Of a DNA stretch of 19,537 nucleotides, positions 1-7,958 are shown in pieces. The position numbers were made by a program, and so were the translations under genes. Within the stretch, counting starts at the first letter, position 1. Each line of letters starts with the position of its first letter. The notes under the pieces are model-generated. The model was not told the DNA's origin, made no database searches, and worked only from the letters and a program-made list of their open reading frames with translations. This DNA comes from an uncultured Clostridia bacterium (GTDB lineage: Bacteria > Bacillota > Clostridia > TANB77 > CAG-508), in assembly GCA_934141445.1 (NCBI GenBank), contig CAKPCF010000029.1, forward strand, positions 1-19,537, read 5' to 3'.

Positions 1-23
1 TACAAATTTATTTTAACACTAAT

Positions 24-53
24 TTGATGGTATCTTATTTTTTATTTTATAAT
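24..53 (+). promoter_or_regulatory. possible upstream promoter
   Basis: TTGATG (24-29) and a perfect TATAAT (48-53) are separated by 18 bp. Transcription from here would give the exchanger gene a leader of about 165 nt. That leader contains a possible stem of nine pairs with one bulged T (91-100 with 120-128). A nearer promoter candidate lies at 135-162, so which one is used is undecided. Confidence 0.35.
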
Positions 54-134
54 CCCGAAATTATTTTACACTAACGTGCCTAAATATCAATACTCTTAAA
101 GTTTTATTAAAAAATATTATTTAGAGTAATAATC

Positions 135-162
135 TTACTAAAAAAATATATATTGGTATAAA
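135..162 (+). promoter_or_regulatory. promoter candidate for the cation exchanger
   Basis: TTACTA (135-140), a 16-bp spacer, and TATAAA (157-162) preceded by an extended -10 TG at 154-155. The predicted start near 169 lies just before the Shine-Dalgarno sequence at 175-181, giving a compact leader. Confidence 0.35.
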
Positions 163-174
163 CAAGTATACGAG

Positions 175-226
175 AAAGGAGAACGTGTTTTATTGAATTA
201 AAAATGAAATAAAACAGATTTGAAAA
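175..226 (+). promoter_or_regulatory. Shine-Dalgarno separated from AUG by a hairpin
   Basis: AAAGGAG (175-181) is followed 4 nt later by a perfect 9-bp stem, TGTTTTATT (186-194) with AATAAAACA (208-216), with a 13-nt loop. The exchanger ATG is at 227, ten bases past the stem. No in-frame start lies nearer the Shine-Dalgarno: the frame carries stops at 194 and 221. Folding would shorten the effective SD-to-start distance from 45 to about 14 nt. pheT shows the same layout. Confidence 0.45.
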
Positions 227-1174
227 ATGTTTGTATCAATTTTATTTATAATAATTGGTTTTATAGGATTGATTAAAGGTGCCGATTTTTTGGTTGAAGG
301 TGCTAGCAATATTGCGAAAAAATTTAATATTCCAGAAATAATTATTGCCCTAACAATTGTATCAATAGGAACATCCATGCCGGAACTTTTTGTTAGTCTG
401 ACATCTGGGATGGATGGACTTTCTGATGTATCAATAGGAAATGTTGTTGGAAGTAATATAGCAAATTTATTATTGATTTTAGGTGTTTCAGCTATAATTA
501 GACCAATTGCTGTAAAAAAGGAAACTAAATTTGTTGAAATTCCAGTATGTCTTATTGCAACTTTGATATTTTGGACCTTTTGCAACTTAGGAGGCAATAT
601 TACTAGATTAGATGGAATAATATTTGTAAATTTATTTATATTGTTTATAATTTATACAATAATTGTAGCAATAAAGCATAATCAAGTTTATTCAAAAGAA
701 AGAAGAGAACCTATTGATAAAATAGGACTATTTAAAGATATTATAGATATTGGAATAGGAATTATCGCATTAAAAATAGGAGCTGAACTAACGGTTGATA
801 ATGCAATTAACATATCAAAAATATTGAATATAAGTGAAAAAATAATTAGTGTTACTGTATTAGCAGTAGGTACTAGTTTACCAGAGCTGTTTACTAGTGT
901 TTCTGCGGCAATAAAAGGAAAAAGTGATATTGCAATTGGAAATATTGTAGGTTCAAACATATTTAATATTTTACTAATTTTAGGTGTAACTGCTATAATT
1001 AACCCACTTACTTATAATATAAGTTTTAATAAAGATATGATTTTACTTGTTATATCAACTGTTTTACTTATGCTATTTCCACTTATTCCTAAAAAAGATG
1101 AAATGACAATAGGTAATGGAATTTTATATCTAGTTTTATATTTAGTATATATAGGAATGTTACTGATAACTTAA
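227..1174 (+). CDS. CaCA-family sodium/calcium (cation/H+) antiporter
   Basis: A 315-residue polytopic membrane protein of the Ca2+:cation antiporter superfamily (YrbG/K+-dependent Na+/Ca2+ exchanger type). These proteins move Ca2+ or another cation across the cytoplasmic membrane against Na+ or H+. The two inverted alpha repeats are clear: GTSMPE at residues 48-53 with GNVVGSN at 71-77, and GTSLPE at 215-220 with GNIVGSN at 238-244. These hold the acidic and Asn residues that coordinate the cation in the family. Length is normal for a bacterial member, with about ten hydrophobic segments. The ATG at 227 gives a typical N-terminus (hydrophobic, then KGADFLVEGAS), but no good ribosome binding site lies directly before it. 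The strong one is 45 nt upstream, across a hairpin. A new promoter follows the gene, so it is probably monocistronic. The transported ion cannot be told from sequence. Confidence 0.93.
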   Translation: MFVSILFIIIGFIGLIKGADFLVEGASNIAKKFNIPEIIIALTIVSIGTSMPELFVSLTSGMDGLSDVSIGNVVGSNIANLLLILGVSAIIRPIAVKKETKFVEIPVCLIATLIFWTFCNLGGNITRLDGIIFVNLFILFIIYTIIVAIKHNQVYSKERREPIDKIGLFKDIIDIGIGIIALKIGAELTVDNAINISKILNISEKIISVTVLAVGTSLPELFTSVSAAIKGKSDIAIGNIVGSNIFNILLILGVTAIINPLTYNISFNKDMILLVISTVLLMLFPLIPKKDEMTIGNGILYLVLYLVYIGMLLIT

Positions 1175-1193
1175 AAAATCTAATTACAAATTA

Positions 1194-1223
1194 TTGCTAG
1201 AGAAATTTTATTTGTGATATAAT
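1194..1223 (+). promoter_or_regulatory. promoter of the ABC ATPase gene
   Basis: TTGCTA (1194-1199), an 18-bp spacer, and a perfect TATAAT (1218-1223) with an extended -10 TG at 1215-1216. It lies just after the exchanger stop and 30 nt before the ABC start, with AAAGGAA at 1241-1247 as ribosome binding site. Confidence 0.65.
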
Positions 1224-1253
1224 TCAAGTAATTTATTTTGAAAGGAAATAATT

Positions 1254-1955
1254 ATGTCATATATAGAATTTGATAATGTAACGAAAAAATATGGTACTTC
1301 TGAAAATACAATACTTGCATTAAATAATGCAACGTTTTCAGTAGAAAAAGGTGAACTTGCTGTTATTTTAGGTGCATCTGGTGCAGGAAAAACAACAGCA
1401 TTAAATATTCTTGGAGGAATGGATACACCAACATCTGGGAAAGTTATTGTAGATGGAAAAAATATTACTGATTATAATAATAAAAAATTGTGCAAATATA
1501 GAAGAGAAGATGTAGGATTTGTATTTCAATTTTATAATTTAGTACCTAATTTAACAGCTATAGAAAATGTTGAACTTGCTTCACAAATATGCAAAGATAG
1601 CTTAGAGCCAGCAGAAATTTTAACAAAAGTAGGATTAGATAAAAGAATGAATAATTTTCCAGCACAATTGTCTGGAGGGGAGCAACAAAGAGTTGCAATT
1701 GCAAGAGCTATTGCTAAAAATCCTAAATTACTTTTATGTGATGAACCTACAGGTGCATTAGACTATAAGACAGGTAAACAAATATTAAAATTATTGCAAG
1801 ATACTTGCAGAAAGGATAATATGACTGTTGTAATTATTACTCATAATTCCGCAATATCAGCTATGGCAGATAAAGTAATTCATTTTAAAAGTGGAGAAGT
1901 TACTGAAATTGTAAAAAACGATAATCCAACTCCTATTGAAAATATTGAATGGTAA
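1254..1955 (+). CDS. ABC transporter ATP-binding protein, MacB/LolD type
   Basis: A 233-residue nucleotide-binding subunit that would power an export-type or lipoprotein/peptide ABC transporter at the inner face of the membrane. All ATPase motifs are intact: Walker A GASGAGKT at residues 40-47, Q-loop Gln92 in VFQFYNL, signature LSGGEQQR at 139-146, Walker B LLLCDEP at 159-165, D-loop GALD at 167-170, and switch His197. The Q-loop sequence, spacing and length fit the MacB/LolD/FtsE-like group, whose permeases are FtsX-like. No permease is adjacent: the gene has its own promoter and is followed at once by a strong hairpin. Its partner must be elsewhere, or it is an orphan. The start is fixed by AAAGGAA seven bases upstream. 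The substrate is unknown. Confidence 0.93.
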   Translation: MSYIEFDNVTKKYGTSENTILALNNATFSVEKGELAVILGASGAGKTTALNILGGMDTPTSGKVIVDGKNITDYNNKKLCKYRREDVGFVFQFYNLVPNLTAIENVELASQICKDSLEPAEILTKVGLDKRMNNFPAQLSGGEQQRVAIARAIAKNPKLLLCDEPTGALDYKTGKQILKLLQDTCRKDNMTVVIITHNSAISAMADKVIHFKSGEVTEIVKNDNPTPIENIEW

Positions 1956-1970
1956 TGTTAAATATATAAG

Positions 1971-2000
1971 AAAACCTCTAGTATGCAACTAGAGGTTTTA
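1971..2000 (+). terminator. bidirectional terminator hairpin, copy 1
   Basis: AAAACCTCTAGT (1971-1982) and ACTAGAGGTTTT (1988-1999) form a perfect 12-bp stem with a 5-nt loop. A-rich and U-rich flanks come from the stem ends, so it can work on either strand. It lies 15 nt after the ABC ATPase stop. A copy differing by one loop base is at 8404-8432. Confidence 0.75.
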
Positions 2001-2057
2001 ATCATACTGTTGATACAAAATTAGTGATAAAATCAAAATAATACAACCAATTTTTTT

Positions 2058-2104
2058 ATGTGAAACAAATTAAATAAAAAATACAAAAAAGTTTCACATT
2101 TTTT
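2058..2104 (+). terminator. possible large-loop terminator or attenuator
   Basis: ATGTGAAAC (2058-2066) pairs perfectly with GTTTCACAT (2091-2099), with a 24-nt A-rich loop, followed by a T run to 2104. The 3' T run suggests termination of rightward transcription, but the large loop makes this weak. It sits about 160 nt before lemA in the gap 2001-2262. The rest of that gap holds a lemA promoter candidate, a stray GGAG at 2171-2174 with no usable start, and a small hairpin (2218-2233). Confidence 0.35.
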
Positions 2105-2184
2105 AAATTTATGAATATATAAAAGAAACAGTAAATTTAAAAGATAGTCCGATTTTTAATAATAAAAAAAGGAGTAGAATATAG

Positions 2185-2214
2185 TTGCAAATATTGTAAA
2201 AAAATATCTAATAT
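2185..2214 (+). promoter_or_regulatory. possible promoter of the lemA operon
   Basis: TTGCAA (2185-2190), an 18-bp spacer, and TAATAT (2209-2214). It is the best SigA-like match in the gap before lemA. The -10 is imperfect and AT-rich background makes chance matches common. Confidence 0.35.
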
Positions 2215-2262
2215 GATAAGCTATTATTAGCTTAAAAGATATGGTAAAGGAGAATGAATAGT

Positions 2263-2811
2263 ATGATTTTATATATTGTTATAGCAGTAATAGCTGTATT
2301 GATAATTTATTTAATAGTACAATATAACGGATTTGTAAAAACAAATAATATGGTAAAAGAAGCATTTTCGACAATGGATGTTTATTTAAAGAAAAGATGG
2401 GATTTAATACCGAACTTAGTAGAAGTAGTAAAAGGATATGCAAAACATGAAAAAGAAACTTTTAATCAACTAATAAGTCTTAGAACCAATAGTTATGATA
2501 GTATGCCAATGGATAAAAAAATAAATGTTAATCAACAATTAGGTCAAGGTATTACAAAGATTATGGCTATTGCAGAAAATTATCCAGAACTAAAAGCAAA
2601 TGAAAATTTTGCTAAATTAAGTGCAGACCTTTCAAAAATTGAAGATGAAATAGCTAATAGTAGAAAGTACTATAATGGGGCTGTTAGAGAATTGAATAAT
2701 AAAGTTCAGATGTTCCCAAGTAATATTATAGCAAAAATGTTTGGATTTAAACAGGTAAATATGTTTGAAGCAAATGCTGAAGAAAGAGATAATGTTAAGG
2801 TGAGTTTATAA
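2263..2811 (+). CDS. lemA: LemA family protein
   Basis: A 182-residue LemA protein: one N-terminal membrane anchor (about residues 1-20), then a cytoplasmic four-helix coiled bundle. Family hallmarks are visible: DVYLKKRWDLIPNLVEVVKGYA soon after the anchor (given here in part as DVYLKKRWDLIPNL), an NSRKYYNGAVRELN segment, and the C-terminal block from MFGFKQ to FEANAEERDNV. LemA function is poorly defined; it is often found beside DUF2207/TPM-type membrane proteins, as here. The start is set by AAAGGAG at 2246-2252. The first ATG (2254) is only one base from it, whereas the in-frame ATG at 2263 has a normal 10-nt spacing and begins directly with the hydrophobic anchor, so 2263 is chosen. The next gene starts two bases after this stop, implying translational coupling. 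Confidence 0.93.
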   Translation: MILYIVIAVIAVLIIYLIVQYNGFVKTNNMVKEAFSTMDVYLKKRWDLIPNLVEVVKGYAKHEKETFNQLISLRTNSYDSMPMDKKINVNQQLGQGITKIMAIAENYPELKANENFAKLSADLSKIEDEIANSRKYYNGAVRELNNKVQMFPSNIIAKMFGFKQVNMFEANAEERDNVKVSL

Positions 2812-2813
2812 TT

Positions 2814-4421
2814 ATGTTAAAAAAGAAAAATAGAGTATATACAACTATATTTCTAGTTATATGGACAATATTTCTTATTTTAATACCATTAGGCATTTCG
2901 GTAGTAGAAAAGAATAATTTTAAAAATAATATGTCGTATATTTCATCTGAGTTTGATATAGAAGACTATGATATTGTCCTTGATGTTGATAAAGATAATA
3001 AGATAGATGTTACAGAGAAGTTTACTGTCAATATACCAAGTGGTAAGTCTTTTAACGGTATATATAAATCAATACCACTATGGCAAAAATATTATGAAAA
3101 TGATAAAGAAATAAAGAAGAAAGTTAAAGTAACAAATTTAAGAGCCATAGGAGAAAAATTTGTTTTAAACAATACCAGTGATAGTATAGGAATTAGAATA
3201 GGAAGTAGTAGAACAACAACTAATTCTGGATTACATACTTATACTATAAAATATAGATATGATATGGGAATAGATTTAAATAATAAATTAGATGAACTGA
3301 TCTTTAATGTATTTGATAGTTATGATAATACGGCTATAAGTAATCTTAATATTACGATAAATATGCCAGAAAAAATAACAAATGAAAATATTTCGTTTGT
3401 TAAAGGAACTCAAGATATTACAAGTAAAGTAAATTATACAATAAATGAAAAAACGCTTAATGCAGTTTTAAGTGATTATTTACTTGATGAATCAATTACA
3501 GTAAAAATGTTGTTACCTAATGGATATTTTGTAGGTGGAACATATAATTATGGTGTTGTTTGCTTAATGATATGTGTTAGTGTAATAGTAATATCTATAA
3601 TAAGTTTTATATTATGGACAAAGCATGGAAAAGACTATGATAAGAAATGTAGAACTGTGGAATTTTATCCACCAGAAGATTTAGATAGTGCTCAAATAGG
3701 TTATATTTATGGGGAAAAATCAATAAAAAAACTAACTTCATCATTAATAATTGGACTAGCTAGTAAAGGATATATTGAAATAAGAGAAATTGAAAAAAAT
3801 AAATATGAGATAATCAATATTGGAAAGAATAAATCTAATTTAAAAAAGATGTCAATTACTGAACAAATAGTATATTTAGAATTATTTAAAGATGGAGATA
3901 CTAATATTCTAAGTGAAGATAGGTCATTTTCAATTGTATTTAATAAAATAAATAGCACATTAGAAAGTACAATAGATAAAAAAATAAATGATATTAAAGC
4001 AAGAAAAATGATGAATATAACATTTTCATTATTGATTATATCTGTTGTTGCATGGTTTAGTGCGTATATTTATATAAAAGATTTAGACCCTAAACTAAAT
4101 TGGCTATATACATTATCTTTTATAGCTATTTTTATAACAGGCTTTTTCTCTATAATAATGGAAAGAAAAACAGCTTATGGAGAAATGATTATTGCCAAAG
4201 TAATTGGATTTAGAAATTATCTTGATGTTGCAGAGAAAAATCAAATAGAAATGTTAGCAGAAGAAAATGCAAATTATTTTTATGATATATTGCCTTATGC
4301 TTATGTATTAGATGTGTCAAAAAAATGGATAGATAAATTCGATAAAAAGAATGTTCCAAATATTGATTTAAGTGCATTAGATTATTATGAAAATAATTTA
4401 TTTATGATAGTGACTGAATAA
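2814..4421 (+). CDS. DUF2207 domain-containing membrane protein
   Basis: A 535-residue predicted membrane protein of the DUF2207 family. Order: N-terminal signal anchor (about 9-30); a large extracytoplasmic beta-rich domain (about 45-240) with the family pattern of an amphiphilic YDIVLDVDKDNKIDVTEKF-like first strand; a second membrane segment (about 246-268); a cytoplasmic part with FYPPEDLDSAQIGYIYG (284-300), a DUF2207 hallmark; two more membrane segments (about 399-421 and 430-449); and a C-terminal block with FRNYLDVAE (466-474) and YDILPYAYVL (490-499), also characteristic. The family has no firmly known biochemical role; pairing with lemA is recurrent. Its start is 2 bp after the lemA stop, with AAGGTGAG upstream as ribosome binding site. 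The next gene follows after 29 bp, so it looks like part of the same operon. Confidence 0.9.
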   Translation: MLKKKNRVYTTIFLVIWTIFLILIPLGISVVEKNNFKNNMSYISSEFDIEDYDIVLDVDKDNKIDVTEKFTVNIPSGKSFNGIYKSIPLWQKYYENDKEIKKKVKVTNLRAIGEKFVLNNTSDSIGIRIGSSRTTTNSGLHTYTIKYRYDMGIDLNNKLDELIFNVFDSYDNTAISNLNITINMPEKITNENISFVKGTQDITSKVNYTINEKTLNAVLSDYLLDESITVKMLLPNGYFVGGTYNYGVVCLMICVSVIVISIISFILWTKHGKDYDKKCRTVEFYPPEDLDSAQIGYIYGEKSIKKLTSSLIIGLASKGYIEIREIEKNKYEIINIGKNKSNLKKMSITEQIVYLELFKDGDTNILSEDRSFSIVFNKINSTLESTIDKKINDIKARKMMNITFSLLIISVVAWFSAYIYIKDLDPKLNWLYTLSFIAIFITGFFSIIMERKTAYGEMIIAKVIGFRNYLDVAEKNQIEMLAEENANYFYDILPYAYVLDVSKKWIDKFDKKNVPNIDLSALDYYENNLFMIVTE

Positions 4422-4450
4422 CAAAAGAATAATTGTATAAGGAGTTAAAA

Positions 4451-4621
4451 ATGAAAAAATTAAAAAGTATATTATTTATAATGTTATTTGTATTATTTCC
4501 TAGTACAGTATTTGCAAGTAGTGTAAGTGGAAGCGAGGCATTTCCACTAGGAGTAGCTTTACGGAATGGAAGCATTTGTTTCAATACACATGTCGGTTTT
4601 TGTACTACTTCCTTTGTCTAA
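4451..4621 (+). pseudogene. N-terminal signal-peptide fragment of the frameshifted leucine-rich repeat gene
   Basis: ATG at 4451, with AAGGAG at 4439-4444, opens a 56-codon reading frame. Residues 1-22 form a clear signal peptide (MKKLK, a hydrophobic core, then VFASS), followed by SGSEAFPLGVAL. After that the frame continues with an unconvincing Cys-rich tail and stops at 4621. The frame starting at 4566 takes over with GMEAFVSIHMSVF. If C4562 is dropped, TTA-CGG becomes TTA-GGA and the two join smoothly as PLGVALGMEAFVSIHM, one continuous hydrophobic helix. I therefore read this as the true 5' end of the next gene, separated by a one-base insertion. It could also be a sequencing error. An independent secreted peptide is less likely. 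Confidence 0.7.
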
Positions 4622-6179
4622 AATAATTTCAAATGAAAATTCTAAAAAAATATTTTGGATTTTATTTGGTATAAGAGTAGCAATATTATTGGTTTTTGAT
4701 TTATTTATAACAACAGGTATTGCAATAGTAGATTTTATGGCAGTATTTATAGGAGCATTTATTCTTACTCCTATTGCTGCAATTAAAGGAGGAAAGGGTG
4801 TACTAAATGCTACGCCAACAACTAATAATACTGAAGGACAGGAAAATAACGAAACAAATACTGAAATAATAAAAGATGATAGTCCAATAGTGTTAATTGA
4901 TCCAGCATACCTTGACAATGAAGGTACATTATTAAGAAATATGATTAAGGGAGAAATTGAAAGTCAAGGAGAGGATGCTAGAGAATTAACAACATCTAAA
5001 ATAAATACAAAAAGAAATATAGTAATTCTAATGTTTGGACTATTAACCTTCATATATGTAGTGATGTACTTTTTTAACATTGAGTTAACAACTTGTTTAA
5101 TATGCGAGGTAATTACATTATTATTATACATATTTATAGTTAAGAAATTTAATATTGTAAATGTAATTGCAAAGAGAGCTAAGAAAAATCCAAATGAAGA
5201 TATAGCACAAATGGTAGAAGAAGTAAAAATGAATAAAAAACAAATTGCTTTCCCGATTTTTCTAAAAACAGGAATAGTCGTTTTAGCAGCAATATTTATA
5301 CCAATGATAATGTTTGCAAATCCAAAATTATTATATTTCAATTATGGAGATGGTTACGCAGTAGTGAAATATACAAAAGGATTAGTAAAACAAAGTGATA
5401 ATGTTGTTATTCCAGATACTTATAAAGAAAAAAATGTAGTAGCTATTGGAAATAGTGCATTTAAAAATACAAGTGTTAAGAATGTAACATTGCCACAAAA
5501 TTTAGAGAGCATAAAATCTAAAGCATTTTATAATTGTAAAAATTTAGAAAGTATATATATTCCTCAAAATGTTACAGAAATTAGAGCAAGTGCTTTTGAA
5601 GATTGTTCAAACCTAAAAAATGTTACTTTACCAAATGGAATAGTTGATATAAGAGCATCTGCTTTTAAAAATGATACAAAGTTAGTTGGAATAGAGCTAC
5701 CAGAAAGCTTAGAATACTTAGGTGCAAGTGCTTTTTCATATTGTAGTTCATTACAAGAAATTACAATACCACCAAAAGTTATAGAAATAAATGGACAAAC
5801 ATTTGAATATTGTACTTCATTAAGAAGAATAAATTTACATGATAATATAATATCAATTCATGGAGAAAATTTTGTTGGATGTGTAAATTTAGATAATGTA
5901 ATATTGCCATCAAAAATAACAGAAATTAGAGGTAATACATTTGAAAACTGTTCTTCTTTATCATCTATTGTTATACCAGAAGGAGTTACGAGAATAGGTG
6001 GACATGCTTTCTATGGTTGCAAAAATTTAAGTTCAGTAACTGTTCCAACAACAGTTGTAGAGATAGGAAGTTCAGCTTTTAGACAATGCTCATCTTTGCG
6101 TACTATAAAAGTTCCAAGAAATGCTGTAATAAATGAGAGAGCATTTAAAGAAAGCCCAACATCAGTAACATACTATTAG
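4566..6179 (+). CDS. polytopic membrane protein with C-terminal BspA-like leucine-rich repeats (5' end lost by frameshift)
   Basis: This frame encodes 537 residues. Residues 1-74 hold about three hydrophobic segments. Then come a Thr/Asn/Glu-rich linker (about 81-150), two more membrane helices (about 151-192), a basic segment, one helix (about 230-251), and finally ten 22-23-residue repeats (294-522) of LRR_5/BspA type with the pattern I-x-x-x-A-F-x-x-C-x-x-L-x-x-I-x-I-P. BspA repeats usually mediate adhesion or protein-protein contact on the cell surface. The intact gene probably starts at 4451 with a signal peptide, and a one-base insertion at about 4562 disconnects it. The internal ATG at 4566 does have AGGAG at 4549-4553, so an N-truncated product might still be made by reinitiation. 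The stop overlaps the ribosome binding site of the radical SAM gene, so the two are tightly linked. The membrane region is not a family I can name. Confidence 0.85.
   Translation: MEAFVSIHMSVFVLLPLSKIISNENSKKIFWILFGIRVAILLVFDLFITTGIAIVDFMAVFIGAFILTPIAAIKGGKGVLNATPTTNNTEGQENNETNTEIIKDDSPIVLIDPAYLDNEGTLLRNMIKGEIESQGEDARELTTSKINTKRNIVILMFGLLTFIYVVMYFFNIELTTCLICEVITLLLYIFIVKKFNIVNVIAKRAKKNPNEDIAQMVEEVKMNKKQIAFPIFLKTGIVVLAAIFIPMIMFANPKLLYFNYGDGYAVVKYTKGLVKQSDNVVIPDTYKEKNVVAIGNSAFKNTSVKNVTLPQNLESIKSKAFYNCKNLESIYIPQNVTEIRASAFEDCSNLKNVTLPNGIVDIRASAFKNDTKLVGIELPESLEYLGASAFSYCSSLQEITIPPKVIEINGQTFEYCTSLRRINLHDNIISIHGENFVGCVNLDNVILPSKITEIRGNTFENCSSLSSIVIPEGVTRIGGHAFYGCKNLSSVTVPTTVVEIGSSAFRQCSSLRTIKVPRNAVINERAFKESPTSVTYY
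5445..6176 (+). repeat. ten tandem BspA-type leucine-rich repeat units
   Basis: Units of about 69 nt (23 residues) begin at residues 294, 316, 339, 362, 385, 408, 431, 454, 477 and 500, with a partial unit at 522. Spacing is constant except for 22-residue first and last steps. Conserved positions are the AF or TF pair, a Cys four residues later, and the I-x-x-P strand end. The DNA copies have diverged, so this is an old repeat fold rather than a recent tandem duplication. Confidence 0.9.
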
Positions 6180-6191
6180 GAGGCAATTTTT

Positions 6192-7958
6192 ATGAATGAA
6201 GATTACAAATTTATTCATTTGTTATATGTACCAACAATGAATTGTAATATGCAATGCAAATATTGTTATTTAAAAGAAAATACGATTGACTTAGAACAAG
6301 ACGATTCATATTTAAAAACATTAGAATTTGCTGTAAATAAATTTAAAAGTGCTAATGTTATTCCATTCAATATATCTTTGCATGGTGGGGAGGTAACAAC
6401 ATTAGCTAAAGAGGATTTTAGAAACATTATAAAATATATTTCTAATTATTATAGAGATAATAAAGATATAATTATAAATAATGGTTTTAGATTAGGAAAT
6501 CCACATATTAAGACGAATTTGTTTAATTTAGAAAAACATATAGATACTATAAATGAATTTAATGTTTCGATAAGTGGCTCATTAGATTTACCATTTTCAT
6601 TACATGAAGAATATAGAGTTACAAAAGGAAATAAAAAAACTTTAGATAAGATATTAAAAAATATTAAACTATTAGAAGAAATACCTAACAACAAAAAGGT
6701 TTCAGCAACAATATTTAAAGAGCATTATGATAAAACAGATGAGATTATTAAAGATATTAAATACCTTGCTGAAAATACTTGTTTAAATATGAATGACTTT
6801 AACTTTATGATTGGATTTGTAGAAAATGAAGAAGATGATATTCTTCATGCTATGACCGAAGATGAACAGGTTGATTTTTATAAGAGAATGAATAATGAGT
6901 TTAGAGGAACAAATTTAGATTATGGAGTAAAAAATACATGGTTTGCAGAATTTAATCCTACATATTGTACTAATTGTGATAATTGTGGAGAAAAGTTCTT
7001 CTTATTAGAGAGAAATGGAGATATTTACTCGTGTGTAAGAGGACAAAAAAATAAAGAATTTTATTATGGAAATATATATAATGATGAAGTTGAAACAATT
7101 ATGAATAATGCTAGAAGAAAAATTTTTGAAATACATAATAAAATAGGTTTTAATGAAGAATGTTTGAGTTGCAAATATTTGTATTTGTGTAAAACAGGTT
7201 GTCCATTTGTTAAAAATAAGTATAAAACTAATAAATCATATACTTGTAAATTACAACAAGAGATATATAAAGATAATACAGAATTATATCCAGAAGATGA
7301 AAATAATGAAGAATCAATTTATATGTATTTAAGTAGAATGCATCCAGATATGTCAAGTAATTTTTATCCAAAGGAAAAGAAAATTATAGGGCAAGATATA
7401 CCAAGTTTAACATCAATAATAGAGGCAGATAGTAAATTAAAGAACATATATAGTCCAGATGTTTTTATATTAAAAATTGATAATATCGAATATAAACTAG
7501 AATCTCAAATAATAAAAAGTAAAAGAGATATTGTATATTTAACTGATGAAAGTAAAATAACACTTTATATAAAAGAGGGAGTTTTGGAAGATTGTGATTA
7601 TCCTGCTAGTAATTCATTATATATGATGTTATTAACAGGAGATACATTACAATACGGAGATGAAAAAAGAGTAAAACAAGAACACATTATGACTCATCAA
7701 ATTTTTACAAATACAATAAAAAGAGAAAAATCTGATAAAAAAGGTTACTACTGCGTTGATTTAACAAGAATATTAAGTTTATATTATGATAAAATTTCAA
7801 CTAAGAATCCAAACAACTTGTTCTTTACCACAACAGAATTAAGGGATTATCATTATATTAAACATAAAAATAATGCTTATTATCATATACAAGCGATAAA
7901 TTTACCGTTTCAAAATATAGAGTTTTTCTATATTGATTGTAAGGAGGATTTAAAATGA
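6192..7958 (+). CDS. radical SAM/SPASM protein, putative peptide maturase
   Basis: A 588-residue radical SAM enzyme. The [4Fe-4S]-SAM motif is C18-x3-C22-x2-C25, preceded by YVPTMN and followed by YL; GGE (65-67) is the SAM amino-group motif. The core resembles anSME and peptide-maturase enzymes, including an SIS-G-SLD segment and HEEYRVTKGNKKTLDKIL. A SPASM-like cluster region has Cys258, 261, 264, 280, 323, 326, 332, 336 and 351, enough for one or two auxiliary Fe-S clusters. Enzymes with SPASM domains usually modify ribosomal peptides or proteins, for example by thioether or C-C crosslinks or formylglycine formation. Residues about 360-588 form an added beta-rich domain that I do not recognise and that could bind substrate. 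AGGAGG (6178-6183) fixes the start. The stop overlaps the ATG of the downstream 119-residue protein as ATGA, suggesting fixed stoichiometry with that likely partner or substrate. The substrate and reaction are inferred, not shown. Confidence 0.88.
   Translation: MNEDYKFIHLLYVPTMNCNMQCKYCYLKENTIDLEQDDSYLKTLEFAVNKFKSANVIPFNISLHGGEVTTLAKEDFRNIIKYISNYYRDNKDIIINNGFRLGNPHIKTNLFNLEKHIDTINEFNVSISGSLDLPFSLHEEYRVTKGNKKTLDKILKNIKLLEEIPNNKKVSATIFKEHYDKTDEIIKDIKYLAENTCLNMNDFNFMIGFVENEEDDILHAMTEDEQVDFYKRMNNEFRGTNLDYGVKNTWFAEFNPTYCTNCDNCGEKFFLLERNGDIYSCVRGQKNKEFYYGNIYNDEVETIMNNARRKIFEIHNKIGFNEECLSCKYLYLCKTGCPFVKNKYKTNKSYTCKLQQEIYKDNTELYPEDENNEESIYMYLSRMHPDMSSNFYPKEKKIIGQDIPSLTSIIEADSKLKNIYSPDVFILKIDNIEYKLESQIIKSKRDIVYLTDESKITLYIKEGVLEDCDYPASNSLYMMLLTGDTLQYGDEKRVKQEHIMTHQIFTNTIKREKSDKKGYYCVDLTRILSLYYDKISTKNPNNLFFTTTELRDYHYIKHKNNAYYHIQAINLPFQNIEFFYIDCKEDLK

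Noticed and set aside
2168..2200. GGAG at 2171-2174 followed by TTG-CAA-ATA-TTG-TAA as a leader peptide
   Set aside because: A four-residue frame from a TTG start is not credible evidence of translation, and the region overlaps a likely promoter.
5445..6176. CRISPR-like or recent tandem DNA repeats
   Set aside because: The periodicity is at protein level (23-residue leucine-rich repeats) with diverged DNA.
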